From Paraburkholderia sp. (lineage in GTDB: Bacteria > Pseudomonadota > Gammaproteobacteria > Burkholderiales > Burkholderiaceae), in the NCBI RefSeq assembly GCF_026225065.1, contig NZ_JAMFSB010000074.1, positions 1 to 39,162 on the forward strand: 39,162 bases of DNA, in the 5' to 3' direction. The notes beneath the pieces are model-generated. The model did not search any database. It was not told where the DNA came from and was given only the letters and a program-made list of their open reading frames with translations. Positions 1-8,019 of this stretch are shown piece after piece. Both the position numbers and the translations under genes were made by a program. Position 1 is the first letter of the stretch, and each line of letters begins with the position of its first letter.

Positions 1-932
1 CCGAGCAGTTCTCTAACCGCCGGGGCATCGCGCTGATCGGCGGGGATGTACTGCTCCAGTTCACGAATGACGTGCCGCAGACGGTGAATCTGCTTTTGCC
101 GCTCGAGGTGGCTTTCGGCCCGGCTGGAATACTGGATGTCGCGTTGCCGGCTCATCGCCTGCCAGACCGACTTCGGCTCCCGGCCGTGTGCAGGCCACAA
201 CTGCACGGCGAAAATCACCGAGTTGCGGCGCGGATGGTCGTCGAGCACCGCCTCGAGCGGCGTGTTGGAGTAGATGCCGCCATCCCACCAGCTCTCCCCT
301 TCCAGCCGCACAGACGGAAAACCCGGCGGAAACGCTGCGGATGCCATCACATGATCGACATCGAGCGGTGCATCGCGATTCGTGAAATAGCGCATGCGCC
401 CGCTGCCCACGCTCACGGCGCCGACTGTCAGGCGCGTTTCCTTGCCGTTCAGGTAGGAGAAATCGATCAGCGAGAGGAGCGTCTCACGCAACGGCACGGT
501 CGAATAGAGCGCCGCCGACTCCATGATGCCCGCGGGGTGGATGCCGAACATCGCTCCCGGACTAGGGGCGAAGAACGCCGGAATCCCGCGCGTCATGATC
601 GACAGGTTGCGCAGCCACTCGTCGAGCACGGGCAACAAGCCGGAAGTCGCGCTGCCGCGATAGGCCACCTGCTCCCAGAACTGCTTCAGCCTGTCGATGC
701 GCTGCTCGCGTGGATTGCCCGCAATGATTGCGCCGTTGATCGCGCCGATCGAAGTACCGATCACCCAGTCGGGTTCGACGTGGGCTTCATGCAGTGCTTC
801 GTACACACCGGCCTGATAGGCGCCCAGCGCGCCGCCGCCCTGCAGCACAAGGACGATCTGGCCGGCGATATCCTCGCCGTGCGACGGTTCCGGCGAGTCT
901 CCGGGAGCGTGACTCGGTGCTTGCATGGCCAT
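1..932 (-). CDS. Patatin-like phospholipase (DUF3734 type), 5' part; C-terminus outside the window
   Basis: Probable patatin-family lipid acyl hydrolase. The minus-strand frame is open from 932 to the left edge, so the stop lies outside. Visible motifs are the glycine-rich oxyanion loop GGGALG (residues about 32-37), the nucleophile elbow G-T-S-I-G with Ser61, and the DGG motif with Asp217, giving the full Ser-Asp dyad. The Arg/Gln-rich stretch after residue 240 resembles the C-terminal DUF3734 region of bacterial patatins, recognised from memory. ATG at 932 is preferred over the in-frame ATG at 926 because GGAGAA lies seven bases upstream. It is divergent from the MFS gene. No signal peptide is seen, so the enzyme is probably cytoplasmic. 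The natural substrate is unknown; in Burkholderiaceae such proteins often sit near polyhydroxyalkanoate genes, but none is visible here. Confidence 0.9.
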   Translation of the reverse strand, partial: MAMQAPSHAPGDSPEPSHGEDIAGQIVLVLQGGGALGAYQAGVYEALHEAHVEPDWVIGTSIGAINGAIIAGNPREQRIDRLKQFWEQVAYRGSATSGLLPVLDEWLRNLSIMTRGIPAFFAPSPGAMFGIHPAGIMESAALYSTVPLRETLLSLIDFSYLNGKETRLTVGAVSVGSGRMRYFTNRDAPLDVDHVMASAAFPPGFPSVRLEGESWWDGGIYSNTPLEAVLDDHPRRNSVIFAVQLWPAHGREPKSVWQAMSRQRDIQYSSRAESHLERQKQIHRLRHVIRELEQYIPADQRDAPAVRELL

Positions 933-1256
933 GGTGCTTCTCCGTTTGTGAAGTGTAACGACCCGCCTCGGGCGGTCGGACATTCGAACGGGTTCGCAGG
1001 ACGCGAGCCTTCAACTGCTGGCGGCGGCGTGGAACGTAGAAGATACGTAGAAGATAGATACCGCGCACACCGGTTGAGGACCATCATGGCACGCGTACAT
1101 GTCAGCAAGCAATGAAACGAAGTCGGCCCTGATCAGCCCGACGAATACTCCCGCTTGAGCCGGCGGTCGCGCTGCAGAAGTGACATGATCGAGGCGCCTG
1201 GCGCCCGCGGCATTGCATTGCTATGCTGCTAGCAGATCATTCTCCCAGGAGTCCGC
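933..1256. other. Divergent intergenic region between patatin and MFS genes
   Basis: No convincing gene; the long open frames here are antisense shadows. It must hold both promoters, but no clear -35/-10 pair stands out. Visible structure: an 11-base tandem repeat (1034-1055), a pair of adjacent GGCGCC palindromes (1193-1205) and the perfect palindrome CTGCTAGCAG (1226-1235) just upstream of the MFS ribosome binding site, which could be an operator. Confidence 0.5.
1034..1055. repeat. 11-base tandem repeat, two copies
   Basis: ACGTAGAAGAT occurs twice head to tail (1034-1044 and 1045-1055), followed by a partial AGATA. Two copies only, so it may be a simple duplication. It lies about 100 bases upstream of the patatin start. 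Confidence 0.7.
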
Positions 1257-2846
1257 TTGACCGGTCCGCAGCTCTCCCGGACACCCGCGCGGACCGCCCA
1301 CGCCGTCGCCGCTCAGGCGAGCCCGTGCGACGAACTCGTCATCGGCGCGCAGCCGCTTGCGCCCGGGCGGCCCTGCCGTTACAAGCGACTCGCTCTGGCG
1401 GCTACCATCCTCGGATCGAGCATGGCGTTTATCGACGGCTCGGTGGTCAACGTCGCCCTGCCCTCCATCCAGGCGGAGCTCGGGGCGAGCGTGGCGGCCA
1501 TCCAATGGGTCGTCAATGCGTATCTGCTGTTTCTCGGTTCGCTCGTGCTGGTGGGCGGCTCGCTCGGTGACAAGCTCGGGAGGCGCACCGTATTCATCAC
1601 CGGCATCGCCATTTTTACGCTGGCCTCGGCCGGCTGCGGTTTCGCGCCGAACGCGGCCACATTGATCGCTGCGCGCGCGGTGCAAGGCATCGGCGCAGCG
1701 TTGCTGGTGCCGAGCAGTCTGGCGATTATCGGCGCGGTCTTCGACGTGGACGAGCGCGGCAAGGCTATCGGCACCTGGGCGGGAGTGGGCGCCATCACCT
1801 CGGCGGTGGGGCCGGTGGCGGGCGGCTGGCTGGTCGATACGTTTTCGTGGCGGGCGATCTTCTTTCTGAATCTGCCGATTGCCTGCGCGACCGTCGCGCT
1901 CGCACTCGTGGCGGTGCCCAACAGTCATAAGACCGACGCGCCGCGGCAGCTCGACTGGCTGGGTGCCGCGGCCGCTGCAGTGGGGCTCGCCGCGCTGACC
2001 TACGGTCTGACGATAGCCTCTTCCCGCGGGCTCGCGGATCGCCGGGTGCTTGCCTTGATCGGCGCGGGCGTGCTGGTGCTGATTGCCTTCGTCATGATCG
2101 AAGCGCGAAGCCGCAACCCGATGATGCCGCTCGACGTGTTCCGTTCGCGCGATTTCGTCGGCGCCAACCTTGTGACGCTGCTGTTGTACTTCGGCTTGGG
2201 CGGCGTGCTGTTTTTTCTGCCGTTCACGTTGATTCGCGCTTACGGCTACAGCGCCACTGCCGCTGGGGGCGCGTTGCTGCCGTTGCCGGTGACGATCGGA
2301 CTGCTGTCACGCTTCACCGGCGATCTGACCCGCCGGCACGGTGCGCGGGCGCTGCTGACAGCAGGACCTTGCGTCGCCGCGGCCGGTTTCGCCATGCTGG
2401 CGTTGCCGTGGGTGCGCGGCGACTACTGGAGCGGATTCTTCCCTGCGATGATCGTGCTCGGTCTAGGCCTGACCATCACCGTTGCACCGCTGACGACAAC
2501 GGTCATGGCGGCGGTATCGGCTGAACGGACCGGGGTCGCCTCCGGCATCAACAACGCGGTCGCCCGGGTGGCGAGTCTGCTGGCGATCGCCGTACTCGGG
2601 ATTGTGTTTGTGTGGTCGCATAACACGGTACTGGCCGCTCGCCTGATTCCGTTGCATGTGCCGCAGGAGGCGCAGCGCGCGGGGCAGTTGCTGGAACCGG
2701 GTGCGAATTTGGCAAACTCGCCGGCGCTGGCCCACGCGCAAGCGGATGCGCTCGGCGCAGCGCTGCGCGCGGTCGCGCTGGCTTCGGCTGCCTGCGCGCT
2801 GGCCGGCGCTGCTCTCGCAGCCGCCACTGTGCAGCGCCGCAAATGA
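1257..2846 (+). CDS. MFS drug exporter, DHA2 family (14 transmembrane segments)
   Basis: Predicted inner-membrane proton-coupled exporter of the DHA2 (EmrB/QacA) family. The 529-residue length fits that family. The first membrane segment carries the DHA2 signature (D-G-S-V-V-N-V-A-L-P), a motif A-like loop GGSLGDKLGRR follows, and G-P-V-A-G-G in segment 5 matches antiporter motif C. The start is TTG at 1257: AGGAG ends five bases upstream, and no ATG lies ahead of the first membrane segment in this frame. The 45-residue N-terminal cytoplasmic extension is Ala/Pro-rich. No adjacent membrane-fusion or outer-membrane partner gene is present, so this may be a stand-alone pump. Substrate cannot be told from sequence. 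Family call is strong; a role in drug efflux is inferred only from family. Confidence 0.92.
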   Translation: MTGPQLSRTPARTAHAVAAQASPCDELVIGAQPLAPGRPCRYKRLALAATILGSSMAFIDGSVVNVALPSIQAELGASVAAIQWVVNAYLLFLGSLVLVGGSLGDKLGRRTVFITGIAIFTLASAGCGFAPNAATLIAARAVQGIGAALLVPSSLAIIGAVFDVDERGKAIGTWAGVGAITSAVGPVAGGWLVDTFSWRAIFFLNLPIACATVALALVAVPNSHKTDAPRQLDWLGAAAAAVGLAALTYGLTIASSRGLADRRVLALIGAGVLVLIAFVMIEARSRNPMMPLDVFRSRDFVGANLVTLLLYFGLGGVLFFLPFTLIRAYGYSATAAGGALLPLPVTIGLLSRFTGDLTRRHGARALLTAGPCVAAAGFAMLALPWVRGDYWSGFFPAMIVLGLGLTITVAPLTTTVMAAVSAERTGVASGINNAVARVASLLAIAVLGIVFVWSHNTVLAARLIPLHVPQEAQRAGQLLEPGANLANSPALAHAQADALGAALRAVALASAACALAGAALAAATVQRRK

Positions 2847-3099
2847 CGTTTCTGCCGAGCCCCAGGCTTCCTCGCGGCCAGGCTGACACATCGCACGGCC
2901 GCAGGCGTGCATAATCGTTGCACAGTCTCGGCTTACGATTCACCGACGCACTCGACGCAAGACCAGTTTGTCGTTGATCGGTCCCCATCGTGCGGAACTT
3001 GCGTAGCCAAGCCGCTGTCGTTTTATATTTCAGTCACTCCGGCCGAATTGGCCCGTACCTGGACGGCGCCGATCATCGCGGCCGTCCCGCTCATCCCCT

Positions 3100-5733
3100 A
3101 TGCGCAAACTACTCATCGTCTGGTTACTGATCCTGTTCGCTGCGCCCGCCTTCGCTGCCGCGCCTGCGCCGGCGTCCGCGGCCACCACCCCTCCCGTCAC
3201 GCTGACGCCCGCGCAGGCCCGGCAAGCGCTGGTGGTGCTCAACGACCCCAAACAGCGGGCCCAGATCGTCGACACGCTGCACGCGATCGCCGCAGCCGGC
3301 GCGCTTAGCGCACCGCCCGCGTCCGCGCCTGCGGCTGCCTCTGCGCCGACTCCAGCCTCGGCGGCAAGCGGCGCGGCGGCCACGGTGCGCGCCGCGTTCG
3401 AATCGAACGGTCTCGCCTCCCAGCTGGCCCGCGAGGGCGCCCATGGCGCCGTGCAGGTGGCCGGCTCGCTGCGCCGCTCGCTGGCGGCCCTGCTGGACGT
3501 GACGTCCGTGCGCGTGTGGTGGGTCGCGTTGATGAACGACCCGAAGCAGCGCGGCGAACTGGGCACCATTGTCCTCACGCTGCTCGGCGCGCTGATCCCC
3601 GCGCTGGCCTTCGAATGGCTGACGCGCCGCCTGCTGCGCAAGGCGCTCACCGCGCTTGCGAACCGTCGCAATATGGACCCGCGCGAGATGTTTCTCGACG
3701 AACCGCCGGAGGAAGCGGCAGATGCCAATGGCACTGCTGCCGCCACCGACGCAGCCAGTACGGCTGGCCCATCTGCGCAGGTCGCCGCGAGCGACGGGGA
3801 CGCCTTTGCCGAGTCCGACGCCGAACTGGCCGCCGCCGGCGCCTCCCCTGCCCCGGTCCCTCCTGCGGCCACGCCGGACACGAACGCCGCATCCGGCCAG
3901 CGGCACGCCGCGGTTCACTACTCGCTGATGCGCCGTCTGCCGCGCGCCGCGTTGCGCATGGCGGTTCGATGCATTCCGCTCGCCGTCTTCATCGGCGTAG
4001 CGAGCCTGCTGATGTCGATCCTCTCCGAGGACGGCACGCCGCAAGACCACGCCCTCGATTCGATCATCGATATCTATGTGCTGAGCCGCGTGATTGCGAT
4101 CGTCAGCGGCTTCTTTCTGCAACCGGACGCGCCACGTCTGCGGCTCCTGCAGATGGGCAGCAGATGGGCTGCGTTTACGCAGCGCTGGGTGGTGATCATC
4201 GTCAGCGTGGTCGGCGCGGGCTCGGCGCTCGCCGAAACTGCGGTAGCGCTCGGGCTGAACGACGCCGCGCATACCGCACTGATGAAAGTGGTCGCGCTGA
4301 TCGGCCACGTCATGATCTCTCTGCTGATCCTGCAATGCCGCCGGCCGGTCGCCGCACGCATCCGGTTACGCTGCGCCGCCAGTCCGTCGCTGGCGGTATT
4401 CGGCAACGCGCTAGCGGATTCGTGGGCTACGATCAGCGTGTTCGTCGTGATGGCGCTGTGGTTCGTGTGGGCACTCGATGTTCGCAACGGCTATCACACG
4501 CTGGTGCACCTGGGCGGCATTTCGATTGCGGTGCTGGTGGGCGCGCGGGTCGTGTCCATCGTGATCTTCGGCGCACTCGCACGGATGTTCGATTCTCAGA
4601 ACGGCCAGACCAACGACTCCCTCGTTCATCAACACGCTTACCGCTATTACCCGCTGCTACGGCACGTCGTTTCGTCGGTGGTTGGCGTGATCACCGTGCT
4701 GGTACTCTTCCAGGTGTGGGGCGCCAACGTGCAGGCGCTGTTCGAGAGCGGCACGATCGGCCACCGGCTCGCTTCCGCGCTGGTGACGATTGCCGTCGCG
4801 GCAGGCGTCGCGCTGTTCGTGTGGGAAGCAGCTAACGTCACCGTCGAGCGGCGTCTGCACCAGTGGACCACCGCAGGCGACCTCGTGCGCGCCGCCCGCC
4901 TGCGCACCTTGCTGCCGATGCTGCGCAGCCTGCTGTTCGTCGTGATCGCCCTCGTCGTGATGCTCACCATGCTGAGCGAACTCGGGGTGAACATCGGGCC
5001 GCTGCTGGCCGGCGCCAGCATCTTTGGCGTCGCGCTCGGCTTCGGTTCGCAGAAGCTGGTGCAGGATTTCATCACGGGCATCTTTCTGCTGATGGAAAAC
5101 GCCATGCAGGTTGGCGACTGGGTCACGCTTGCCGGCGTATCGGGCACCGTCGAATATCTGTCGATCCGCACGGTGCGTCTACGCGGCGGCGACGGCTCGC
5201 TGTACACCGTGCCGTTCAGCTCGGTGTCGACCGTCAACAACACCAACCGCGGCCTCGGCAATGCTGCCGTGAAGGTCAGCATCATCTATGGCCAGGACGT
5301 CAGTCTCGCGATCGCAACGCTCAAGGAGATTGGCGCGTCGCTGCGCGAGGATCCGCAGTTCAAGGACGGCATTCTGTCCGACTTCGCGTACTGGGGGATC
5401 GACTCCGTGGATGGCTCGGCGATAACGATGTCTGGCCAGATCCAGTGCCGCGATAGCGGACGCTGGGGAGTACAGCGCGAATTCAACCGGCGCGTGGCGC
5501 AGCTATTTCAGGAACGCGGCATCCAGATTGCGAATCCGCAGCGCACGGTGTTTGTGCGGGGCGATGGGCCGACGCATCCTGAAGAGGCGGATGAGGCTGC
5601 AGCGGGTTCGGCAGAGGTGAATTCGCCGGAGGCACAGCCACCGGCACAGGGCTCGACACAGGCACCGGCGCAGCCCCCCACGCAGGCATCAGCCAAGTCA
5701 CAGCCCGATCCGGTGAAACGCTCGGGCTCCTGA
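3100..5733 (+). CDS. Large MscS-family mechanosensitive channel (YbiO/MscK-like architecture)
   Basis: 877-residue inner-membrane channel expected to open on hypo-osmotic stress. Residues 1-20 form a signal peptide ending A-F-A-A. An Ala/Pro-rich periplasmic region follows, then an acidic Ala-rich linker (about 200-270), several membrane segments (about 285-620) and the MscS pore helix with G-F-G-S-Q-K (near residue 645), followed by the MscS beta domain (V-G-D-W-V) and C-terminal alpha/beta domain to about 820. The tail (about 825-877) is Pro/Ala/Gln low complexity. The length, much greater than MscS itself (about 290), fits multi-segment homologues such as E. coli YbiO. A single-gene unit; its 3' end converges on the helicase gene with only 12 bases between. 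The start ATG follows no strong Shine-Dalgarno sequence but precedes the signal peptide exactly. Confidence 0.93.
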   Translation: MRKLLIVWLLILFAAPAFAAAPAPASAATTPPVTLTPAQARQALVVLNDPKQRAQIVDTLHAIAAAGALSAPPASAPAAASAPTPASAASGAAATVRAAFESNGLASQLAREGAHGAVQVAGSLRRSLAALLDVTSVRVWWVALMNDPKQRGELGTIVLTLLGALIPALAFEWLTRRLLRKALTALANRRNMDPREMFLDEPPEEAADANGTAAATDAASTAGPSAQVAASDGDAFAESDAELAAAGASPAPVPPAATPDTNAASGQRHAAVHYSLMRRLPRAALRMAVRCIPLAVFIGVASLLMSILSEDGTPQDHALDSIIDIYVLSRVIAIVSGFFLQPDAPRLRLLQMGSRWAAFTQRWVVIIVSVVGAGSALAETAVALGLNDAAHTALMKVVALIGHVMISLLILQCRRPVAARIRLRCAASPSLAVFGNALADSWATISVFVVMALWFVWALDVRNGYHTLVHLGGISIAVLVGARVVSIVIFGALARMFDSQNGQTNDSLVHQHAYRYYPLLRHVVSSVVGVITVLVLFQVWGANVQALFESGTIGHRLASALVTIAVAAGVALFVWEAANVTVERRLHQWTTAGDLVRAARLRTLLPMLRSLLFVVIALVVMLTMLSELGVNIGPLLAGASIFGVALGFGSQKLVQDFITGIFLLMENAMQVGDWVTLAGVSGTVEYLSIRTVRLRGGDGSLYTVPFSSVSTVNNTNRGLGNAAVKVSIIYGQDVSLAIATLKEIGASLREDPQFKDGILSDFAYWGIDSVDGSAITMSGQIQCRDSGRWGVQREFNRRVAQLFQERGIQIANPQRTVFVRGDGPTHPEEADEAAAGSAEVNSPEAQPPAQGSTQAPAQPPTQASAKSQPDPVKRSGS

Positions 5734-5745
5734 GCCTGCGCCTCC

Positions 5746-8019
5746 TCAAGGCACCTGCCACCAGCGCGGCAGCAGGCGACGCACCTCAGGGCGCCGGTAG
5801 CGGTCGTCGATCAGATGCACGACACCTGTGTCCTGCTCGGTGCGGATCACCCGCCCGGCGGCTTGCACTACTTTCTGCAGCCCTGGATACAGGTACATGT
5901 AGTCGTAGCCGTTGCCGAACTTCGCTTCCATGGTGCGGCGCATCTGCTCGTTGACGTCATTGATCTGCGGCAAGCCGAGCGTCGCGACAAAGGCGCCGAT
6001 GAGCTGCTCGCCCACCAGGTCGACGCCCTCCGAGAACGCCCCGCCCAACACGGCGAAACCCACGCCTTGGCCCATGGCCCGGAAGCGCGCGAGAAAGGCT
6101 TCACGCGCGGCCTCGTCCATGCCTTGCTCCTGCATCCAGACAGGAACCTCGGGATAGCGCTCGCGCATCAACGCCACGACCCGCTGCAGATAATCGAAGC
6201 TGCTTAGGAAGCCCAGGTAGTTGCCGGGCTGCACCGCGTACTGCTGCGCGATCAGCTCGACAATCGGCGAGAGAGAGCGTTCGCGATCGCGCCAGCGTGT
6301 CGATACATGGCTCGCGACATGCACCTTCAGTTGCTCCGCTCGAAACGGTCCTTCGACGTCGAGCCAACGGGTTTCTTCCGGAAGGCCGAGCGTGTCCCGA
6401 TAGAAATCATGCGGACTCAGCGTGCCCGAAAACATCACGGTGGTGCGCGCCGCCGCGTAGCGCGGGGCAAGGAATGGCGCTGGGATCACGTTGCGCACAC
6501 AAAGCGTCGAGGTACGCGCAGCGTAAGCCCCGGAAGCGAGCGTCGTGTCGAACACCGAATGCTCACCGAACTGCTCAGCTAGCGACACGAAATGCATCGC
6601 ATCGAAATAGAAACGCAACTGCGTTTCGTCGATCGACAACGGCGCCTCCGCCAGTTGCTCGGTCACGGCACCGATCAGGTTTTGCGCGGCGCTCAACAGG
6701 CGCGGCGGCACTTCGGAATGCACCTGATAGCCCTCGGTCTGCACGCGATTCAACGCATTCCACTCGCGATTGAGCCGTTCGAGCGGCTTGCGCAACGCGA
6801 CGGGAGCGCTCTTGCGCGCGGCACGGAATGCGCTCTGCTCGAGCGAAGCCGTGTACATCCGGCGCGCCCGGTCGAGCAGGTTGTGCGCTTCGTCGACCAG
6901 CACGGCCACTCGCCACTGGTTCATTTGCGTGAGCGCGTATAGCAACGCGCTGCTGTCGTAGTAGTAGTTGTAGTCGCCCACTACGATGTCGCTCCAGCGC
7001 ACCAGTTCCTGCGCGAGATAGTACGGACAGACGTCGTGCGCGAGTGCTGCTGAGCGGACAGTCGCGCGGTCGAGACGGCGGTGAGCAAGCGCCGAGGTGC
7101 GCGCCTCGTCGAGGCGGTCGTAGAAACCTCGCGCGAGCGGGCACGAGTCGCCATGGCAGGCCTTGTCCGGATGCTCGCAGGCTTTGTCGCGCGCCACCAG
7201 CTCGAGTGTGCGCAACGGCAAGGCGTTCACGTTGCCGTTGGCCTCTGCACTGGCATGCAGCACGTCTACAGCATCCAGCGCGAGTGCGCGCCCCGGCGTC
7301 TTGGCGGTCAGAAAAAAGATCCGTTCCACCTGATCAGCTGCACAGGCCTTCAGCAGCGGAAAAATGGTCGCGAGCGTCTTGCCGATGCCAGTAGGCGCCT
7401 GCGCCATCAAATTCTGTCCGTCACGTGCAGCGCGGTAAACCGACACCGCCAGTTCGCGCTGACCGCTGCGAAACTCAGCGTGCGGAAACGCCAATGTGCC
7501 TAGCGCCGCATTGCGTGCGCTGCGGTGCGCCTCTTCTTGACTGGCCCAGCCGATAAACCGTTCGCACTGCTCGACAAAAAATGCTTCCAGAGAGGCCGCA
7601 GCGTGCAACTGGGTCAGCACGGTCTCCTTCTGGCTCGCAATATCGAAGTAGACCAGCGCGACCTGCACCTCCGTCAGGCCGCGCGACTGACACAGTAGAT
7701 GCCCATAAACGAGCGCCTGAGCCCAATGCAATACGCGGTGATTGTCCGGCATCGCCGCGAGGTCGCCACGATAGGTCTTGACCTCTTCGAGCCGGTTAAG
7801 CACAGGGTCATAGCCGTCCGCCCGACCGCGCACGCTGAGGCTGCGATGCACACCAGTCAGCGTGATCTCCGCCTCATAGTCGTCAGCCCGTCGCCCCGCT
7901 ACGGTGGCATGTCCCGCGATCCCTTCCGCAGCGGTAGGCGCGGGCGTAAAGCGCAGATCGAGATCGCCACGTCTCGCCGTGAACTCGCACAACGCCCGCA
8001 CGGCCACAACGTAGGTCAT
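5746..8019 (-). CDS. XPD/DinG-like iron-sulfur helicase with N-terminal RecB-type nuclease motifs
   Basis: 757-residue superfamily 2 DNA helicase. Walker A is QAPTGIGKT (residues 207-215), the DEAH box D376-E-A-H379, and motif VI Q-A-A-G-R-V-I-R (719-726). Four cysteines C281, C288, C293 and C331 lie between motifs I and II, the place of the 4Fe-4S cluster in XPD/DinG helicases. The N-terminus carries what reads as a PD-(D/E)XK nuclease of RecB type: G-R-A-D68, E79-V-K81 and Q101-xxx-Y105. The helicase assignment is strong; nuclease activity is inferred from motif spacing. The gene follows the FAN1-like nuclease with an ATGA overlap (8016-8019), so the two are translationally coupled and probably act on the same damaged DNA. 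Expected to be SOS-induced through the LexA box upstream of the operon. Confidence 0.92.
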   Translation of the reverse strand: MTYVVAVRALCEFTARRGDLDLRFTPAPTAAEGIAGHATVAGRRADDYEAEITLTGVHRSLSVRGRADGYDPVLNRLEEVKTYRGDLAAMPDNHRVLHWAQALVYGHLLCQSRGLTEVQVALVYFDIASQKETVLTQLHAAASLEAFFVEQCERFIGWASQEEAHRSARNAALGTLAFPHAEFRSGQRELAVSVYRAARDGQNLMAQAPTGIGKTLATIFPLLKACAADQVERIFFLTAKTPGRALALDAVDVLHASAEANGNVNALPLRTLELVARDKACEHPDKACHGDSCPLARGFYDRLDEARTSALAHRRLDRATVRSAALAHDVCPYYLAQELVRWSDIVVGDYNYYYDSSALLYALTQMNQWRVAVLVDEAHNLLDRARRMYTASLEQSAFRAARKSAPVALRKPLERLNREWNALNRVQTEGYQVHSEVPPRLLSAAQNLIGAVTEQLAEAPLSIDETQLRFYFDAMHFVSLAEQFGEHSVFDTTLASGAYAARTSTLCVRNVIPAPFLAPRYAAARTTVMFSGTLSPHDFYRDTLGLPEETRWLDVEGPFRAEQLKVHVASHVSTRWRDRERSLSPIVELIAQQYAVQPGNYLGFLSSFDYLQRVVALMRERYPEVPVWMQEQGMDEAAREAFLARFRAMGQGVGFAVLGGAFSEGVDLVGEQLIGAFVATLGLPQINDVNEQMRRTMEAKFGNGYDYMYLYPGLQKVVQAAGRVIRTEQDTGVVHLIDDRYRRPEVRRLLPRWWQVP

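Noticed and set aside
72..1115. Long plus-strand open frame of 347 codons at the left edge
   Set aside because: It is antisense to the patatin gene, whose catalytic motifs are intact on the minus strand. The translation is Arg/His-rich with no domain, typical of a shadow frame in GC-rich DNA.
3003..3032. TTGCGT and TATATT hexamers upstream of the MscS gene
   Set aside because: The spacing is about 19 bases and the -35 is poor, so a promoter call would be weak.
3124..4335. 403-codon minus-strand open frame across the MscS gene
   Set aside because: Antisense to a well-supported channel gene; translation is Arg/Gly-rich and lacks any domain.
5725..5736. GGCTC-CT-GAGCC palindrome at the MscS stop codon
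   Set aside because: A two-base loop is too tight for a stable hairpin and no T-run follows, so it was not called a terminator.
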